A DNA stretch of 64,000 nucleotides, from the NCBI GenBank assembly GCA_965204705.1, contig OZ242006.1, positions 5,146,001 through 5,210,000 on the forward strand. The letters are read 5' to 3'. Below are positions 60,219 to 64,000 of this stretch, piece by piece. The notes under the pieces were generated by a model. The model worked only from the letters and a program-made list of their open reading frames with translations, did no database searches and was not told the origin of the DNA. This DNA is from Bin5 sp965204705. GTDB lineage: Bacteria > Chloroflexota > Anaerolineae > Caldilineales > Caldilineaceae. A program made the position numbers and the translations under genes. How positions within the stretch are numbered: the stretch's first letter is position 1; each line of letters begins with the position of its first letter.

Positions 60219-60579
60219 GAAAGACTCTCCCTCGGGTGGTGTTATTGTTTGATGCGCCTCCGTATGAAAGAGGCGCGTTGTTGGATGCTTCAAAACTCGG
60301 AAAGGCACGTTATGAAGCCGGTCATCGCTCCGTCCGGATCGGAGGCGGGCCTGTAAACAGTTACGCGCTTGCATTGCCTGTTGCGGTGCCATTTGCAATG
60401 CCGAGCGCCACAGAAGTGTAGCACAATGGAAGGCTGAATTTCGGCGAAAAACGGACGAAAATGGGAGCAGTTTTTTGCGGCAGTCGTAAACGTGAGGGTT
60501 AAGTATGGTTTACTAGGGCGTTAAAGCAGGGTTGACTGAGGCGTTAACTGACATTGCGCGGCGGGGAGATCGATAACAG

Positions 60580-60605
60580 AAGCGGGATCCTGGCGGATCC
60601 CGCTT
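60580..60605. terminator. Hairpin downstream of the sucrase/ferredoxin-like gene
   Basis: AAGCGGGATCC pairs perfectly with GGATCCCGCTT around TGGC. There is only a weak T-tract on the minus strand. It lies between divergent-transcript ends and the next gene's leader. The rest of the 60219-60636 gap is AT-rich leader sequence without a gene. Confidence 0.55.
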
Positions 60606-60636
60606 TATCGTACTGTGTTTCGGTTCGTAAGGAATC

Positions 60637-61575
60637 TTATGCCGGGGTAGGCGCGTGGATGGAGTGGGAGAGCAGCTTGAATTGGGGGACGCGCTCGGTG
60701 TCGGGTTTGCGGCAGCTGAGCGGGATGATGAACTCGGACTCAGTGGCAAGGACGAAGAGCTCGTGGACGAGGTCATCGCCGTTGGAGCGGAAGCGACAGG
60801 TCCAGACGTCGTCATTCTGGTCGGCGTCGAGGAGGGAGAAGGCGTCAAGGGACTGCAGCTTGGTTTCTTCGCGCAGGTAGTATTCGGCGGCCTGTACGGG
60901 CGCTATGTAGCAGGAGCGGCCGCGGTAGTGGTCGAGGGCGTAGACGTCGCCGGCGTTGTAGGAGTCGACGATGGCGGTGGCGTCCTCGGCGCCGAGGCGG
61001 CCGTAGTAGAGGCCGTGGGGCAGGACGATCATGGTGGCGGCGAAGCGGTGGCCGCCGGTGTGGGTGGTCTGCCAGACCTGGTCGCCGGCGTAGGCGGCCA
61101 TGGTGAGATAGACGGGCACGCCCAATGTTGCGCAGCAGCGGTCGCGGCTGCCGTTGGTGCAGACGAGGAAGAGGGGCTCGTCGTGTTTGTAGGCGGCGTA
61201 GCGCCCGGGGTCGGTGCGCATTTCGGATACCATGGCGGGCAGGTCCATGGCGGCGAGGTCAGTGAAGTCGACCAGCGCGAAGCGATAGAGTGTTGCGGTG
61301 TCCTCCATGGAGAGGCCGATGAAGAAGTTGAGGGCGGAGCCGTTGCGGGACTCGGCGTGTTTGATGAGCTGGAGGCGGGCGCCGGGCGTGGCGGCGACTG
61401 CTTGCTGGAGGTGTTGTTTGAGCGAGTCGTCGAGCTTGCTCTCCTCCATGGCTTTGCCGCCCCAGACTCCGGGGTACTCGAGCACAAACCAGACGTCGGT
61501 GGCGTTGCCGGCGGTGCCGTAGATGGCTTCGCCGGAGGTTTGCGAAAGTTGCGAACAGACGTGGCCCATAGTCAT
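60637..61575 (-). CDS. Sucrase/ferredoxin-like family protein
   Basis: 312 residues of the Suc_Fer-like family (PF06999 type), with a thioredoxin-like ferredoxin fold. Ligand candidates are in LFLVCTNGSRDRCCATLGVP (C-x8-C-C) and in WQTTHTGGHRFAATMIVLPH (H-x-G-G-H-R), the two hallmark motifs, followed by LYYGRLGAEDA. The N-terminal part (TDVWFVLEYPGVWGGKAMEE) is also characteristic. It probably binds a [2Fe-2S] cluster in the cytoplasm; the biological role of the family is poorly known. It is encoded downstream of the MFS transporter gene on the same strand (63-base gap). Confidence 0.9.
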   Translation of the reverse strand: MTMGHVCSQLSQTSGEAIYGTAGNATDVWFVLEYPGVWGGKAMEESKLDDSLKQHLQQAVAATPGARLQLIKHAESRNGSALNFFIGLSMEDTATLYRFALVDFTDLAAMDLPAMVSEMRTDPGRYAAYKHDEPLFLVCTNGSRDRCCATLGVPVYLTMAAYAGDQVWQTTHTGGHRFAATMIVLPHGLYYGRLGAEDATAIVDSYNAGDVYALDHYRGRSCYIAPVQAAEYYLREETKLQSLDAFSLLDADQNDDVWTCRFRSNGDDLVHELFVLATESEFIIPLSCRKPDTERVPQFKLLSHSIHAPTPA

Positions 61576-61638
61576 TGTTTGTCTCCCTGGAGTTGGCGCT
61601 TTTGAGACTTTCTACCACGATTGGGCACGGGGCGCAAG

Positions 61639-63003
61639 TCAGCCGTTTCCGACTCCGTTTCCGTCTGGGCCGTCGTGGCGGGGATCTGCGACCCAGAACG
61701 ACATCAGCAGGACGCCGATCAGGCCGGCGGCGGCGCTGAGGGCGAATAGATAGCCGTAGCTGATGGTGGCCAGCCAGCCGCCGACGAGCGGGATGACGAC
61801 ATTGATTGCGCCGATGATGGAGTTGGTGATGCCGACATAGGTGGGACGCTGCTCGGGCCCGACGAACTCGAGCACGATCATGAGGCCGGAGACGAAGGTG
61901 GCGCTGAAGTAGACGCCGAGAAGGACGAAGACGAGGTAGTAGAGGAGCGGCAGGGTGGCCATCCCGGCGATGACGTAGCCGATGGAGGCGGCGATCCCAC
62001 CGAGAATGAGCGACAGTTTGTGTCCTTGGCGGTCGGCGAGCAGGCCGAAGATTAGATTGCTGGCGGACTGGCCGACTAGGAAAGCGACGGTGTAGGTGCC
62101 GACGGTGCCGCCGGAGACGTCCCATTTGCTGACGGCGGCGACGGTGACGAAGGCGACGCCCATGCCGCCGACGGCGAGGAGGCCGCGGGCGATGAGGAAG
62201 CGGCGGAAGTTTTGATCGCGGCGCAGGATGCGGCCAAGCCTGGTCCAGATGCGCAGCCGGTTTTCGGCGGTGCGGGGGACCTGGCGCACGGGCTCGCGGG
62301 TAAGGGCGAGGACGGCCCAGCCGAGGAACATGAGAATTGTAGCCAGGCCGAAGAGGATGAGGAAGTTGCGGGGGAAGGCGATGTTATCGAGGATGCGGCT
62401 GCTGCCGAGGGCGCCGATGGCGCCGGCGATTCCGCCGACGAACATGGTTACGCCCATGAGGCGGCCGCGGCGGGTGGCGGGGAAGCAGACTGCGAGGAGA
62501 TCCTGCCAGGCGGGCGCGATGACGCCGGCGCCGAAGTTGTAGATTGCGAATGAGAGCAGGAAGAGAGCCAAGGCCCAGGAGGGCGACCGGACGGCGAGGA
62601 AGGTTGTTGCCGTGAGGAGGATGAGCGGCACGCGTTCGAGGAAGAAGCCGAGGTTGATGAGCCAGGGCTTTTTGCGGTCGGTGCGTTCAATTGGGCCGGC
62701 GGTGAGGAGCTGGGGAAAGAACCAGCCGCCGTTGGCGATGACTGCGAGCAGGCCGAAGTAGAAGGGGTTATCGGTGAGGCGGCTGACGAAGAAGGGGAGG
62801 ATGGTGGTCGCGGACATGAGGCTCTGGGCGAGCAGGAAGAGGGCGCCGTCGATGACGTTTACGGAGAAGTTCCAGTTGTAGTTGCGCCATACTTCGGCCT
62901 CGACGTCCTCGTCGGTACGGACGGAGGCGGGTAGATCGACCTGCAGCATGCGGCGCACCATGGCGATGGCGAATCTGCGGGCGGGGATTATGGTTCCGAG
63001 CAT
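61639..63003 (-). CDS. MFS transporter
   Basis: 454 residues with about twelve membrane segments (e.g. VNVIDGALFLLAQSLMSATT; GRLMGVTMFVGGIAGAIGAL; NVVIPLVGGWLATISYGYLF). The loop between segments 2 and 3 carries GPIERTDRKKPWLINLG, a degenerate form of the G-x3-D-R-x-G-R/K MFS signature, and LLADRQGHKLSLILGG is the matching second-half loop. A ~30-residue acidic N-terminal cytoplasmic stretch precedes the first helix. The substrate is unknown. The heptamer array begins 20 bases before its start, so its promoter lies within or beyond the array. Confidence 0.9.
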   Translation of the reverse strand: MLGTIIPARRFAIAMVRRMLQVDLPASVRTDEDVEAEVWRNYNWNFSVNVIDGALFLLAQSLMSATTILPFFVSRLTDNPFYFGLLAVIANGGWFFPQLLTAGPIERTDRKKPWLINLGFFLERVPLILLTATTFLAVRSPSWALALFLLSFAIYNFGAGVIAPAWQDLLAVCFPATRRGRLMGVTMFVGGIAGAIGALGSSRILDNIAFPRNFLILFGLATILMFLGWAVLALTREPVRQVPRTAENRLRIWTRLGRILRRDQNFRRFLIARGLLAVGGMGVAFVTVAAVSKWDVSGGTVGTYTVAFLVGQSASNLIFGLLADRQGHKLSLILGGIAASIGYVIAGMATLPLLYYLVFVLLGVYFSATFVSGLMIVLEFVGPEQRPTYVGITNSIIGAINVVIPLVGGWLATISYGYLFALSAAAGLIGVLLMSFWVADPRHDGPDGNGVGNG

Positions 63004-63022
63004 CGGGGCATCTCTAAACTGC

Positions 63023-63194
63023 AGTGGTCGGTGGTCAGTGGTCAGTGGTCAGTGGTCGGTGGTCAGTGGTCGGTGGTCGGTGGTCGGTGGTCGGTGGTCG
63101 GTGGTCGGTGGTCGGTGGTCGGTGGTCGGTGGTCGGTGGTCGGTGGTCGGTGGTCGGTGGTCGGTGGTCAGTGGTCGGTGGTCGGTGGTCGGTG
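63023..63194. repeat. Heptamer tandem array, ~24 units of GGTGGTC/AGTGGTC
   Basis: About 172 bases of almost pure 7-base repeats. The centre is a run of identical GGTGGTC units, with AGTGGTC variants towards the ends. A 5' flank CTGCAGTGG is shared with the patch at 52333. It is the longest representative of a family found in several other intergenic gaps of this window. ORFs through it (TTDHRPP repeats) are artefacts. Confidence 0.95.
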
Positions 63195-63331
63195 AAGTAT
63201 AAGTTGGTTTGGTGTCCTGCGCTACTTTGGGGGGATGTGTATAATTGTGCAAAGCTCTCCTGCTCGAACAGGGTGCGGGAGGGTGGAGAGGTCGGTCTGT
63301 ACGCGAAGCAGGGGAGTGGGTGAGGACTGTT

Positions 63332-64000
63332 ATGTTGACGATTGTTGAGAAGCTGATTTTTGTGGCCGCGATTGCGGTGTCGATCTATCTGAGCTACGTG
63401 CAGTTCCGGCGCGTTTATGATGTGGTGCGGCGGGGGGAGGGGGCGCTGCCGAGCCGGGGTGAAATGGCGGGGCGGCTGTGGTCTGCGGCGGGCAGGTGGC
63501 TTACGTTTGGCAATTTGTGGAAGATTCGTGGGCGGGCGGGTGTGTTTCATGCGCTGATCGCGTGGGGGTTCGTATTTTATCTGCTGGTGAATTTGGGCGA
63601 TGTGGTGCAGGGATTTTTTGCGATCCGTTTTCTGGGCGGGGGTGCAGTTGGGGACGCGTACCGTTTTGCGGCGGATGTGGTGACGGTGGGCATTTTGGTT
63701 GGCATGGTCTATTTTCTGGTGCGGCGGTTTGTGTACCGTTCGCCGGCGCTGGGTTACCGCGAGAATGTGATGCTGGTGGAGGGGGTGAAGGCGGGGGGCA
63801 TCGGGCGGGACTCGTTGGTGGTGGGGCTTTTCATTTTGCTGCACGTGGGGTTCCGGCTGGTGGGGGAGAGCTTCGGGATCGCGCTGGAGCGGCTAGCAGC
63901 CGGTCATGGGGACGGGGCGCAGCCGTTCGCGAACGGGGTGAGTTTGTTGTGGGGCGGGTTGGATGCGGCGGCGCTGACGGTGGGACAGCATGTGGGCTGG
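63332..64000 (+). CDS. Membrane Fe-S oxidoreductase (heterodisulfide-reductase-like), cut by right edge
   Basis: 223 residues of the N-terminus are present. A NarI/HdrE-like membrane module is visible: LTIVEKLIFVAAIAVSIYLS, then GVFHALIAWGFVFYLLVNLG and VVTVGILVGMVYFLVRRFVY. The segment GNLWKIRGRAGVFHALI is typical of the (Fe-S)-binding proteins in which this module precedes ferredoxin and CCG domains. Those later domains lie beyond the window. His residues in the helices (e.g. FHALIAW, LLHVGFR) would bind haem. It probably links a cytoplasmic electron donor to quinone. No strong ribosome site is seen before the ATG. Confidence 0.8.
   Translation, partial: MLTIVEKLIFVAAIAVSIYLSYVQFRRVYDVVRRGEGALPSRGEMAGRLWSAAGRWLTFGNLWKIRGRAGVFHALIAWGFVFYLLVNLGDVVQGFFAIRFLGGGAVGDAYRFAADVVTVGILVGMVYFLVRRFVYRSPALGYRENVMLVEGVKAGGIGRDSLVVGLFILLHVGFRLVGESFGIALERLAAGHGDGAQPFANGVSLLWGGLDAAALTVGQHVGW

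Noticed and set aside
63035..63844. Minus-strand ORF encoding TTDHRPP repeats and a His/Arg-rich stretch
   Set aside because: Half is translation of the heptamer array; the other half is antisense to the membrane Fe-S oxidoreductase.

Overview
The window looks like chromosomal DNA from a GC-rich, heterotrophic member of the Chloroflexota, most likely Anaerolineae/Caldilineales (inference). Supporting traits are Tat-type lipoprotein solute-binding proteins, sugar ABC systems that lack their own ATPase, tandem PhyH dioxygenases with Gfo/Idh/MocA dehydrogenases, a nuoB-nuoCD-nuoI block, a Gram-positive-type SOS box at uvrA, and heptanucleotide repeats in intergenic spaces. No rRNA, intact tRNA, CRISPR array, prophage or insertion sequence was recognised.

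Layout. 0-7.4 kb: uvrA (cut by the left edge), NUDIX hydrolase, GNAT acetyltransferase overlapping a dynamin-like GTPase, an N-terminally short Fic protein and a second GNAT. 8.1-17.8 kb: sugar ABC cassette 1 with a sulfatase and a TIM-barrel epimerase, then an M20 peptidase, a Gfo/Idh/MocA oxidoreductase and two small membrane proteins. 18.1-32.5 kb: a full-length Fic protein, ABC cassette 2 with three tandem PhyH dioxygenases, and ABC cassette 3 with a fourth PhyH and two Gfo/Idh/MocA genes. Together these suggest import and oxidative or redox breakdown of carbohydrate-like or sulfated compounds; the substrates cannot be read from sequence. 32.5-34.1 kb is a tandem-repeat desert.

36.5-51.2 kb is a defence and addiction island. 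It holds an orphan VapB, a HigBA-type toxin-antitoxin pair, and an XRE regulator preceded by a duplicated gene tail. It then holds a minus-strand run: type III methyltransferase (mod), a hidden 38-codon ORF, type III restriction helicase (res), a small Cys/membrane protein, and a 1226-residue protein with SAMD9-like architecture (AlbA_2/Schlafen domain, divergent middle, P-loop STAND-like NTPase, helical repeats, OB-like end). Further on are a degenerate tRNA-Ile-like sequence, an LLM oxidoreductase between two ~380-bp direct repeats, a fragment of a type ISP restriction enzyme and a YhcG-like nuclease. The SAMD9-like/type III RM association is the most interesting item.

51.3-64 kb returns to core functions: nuoB, nuoCD and nuoI, a UPF0173 hydrolase, an FAD oxidoreductase, an Mrp-type Fe-S carrier ATPase, an Fbp-like iron-binding lipoprotein, a sucrase/ferredoxin-like protein, an MFS transporter, a ~24-unit heptamer array, and the start of a membrane Fe-S oxidoreductase cut by the right edge.
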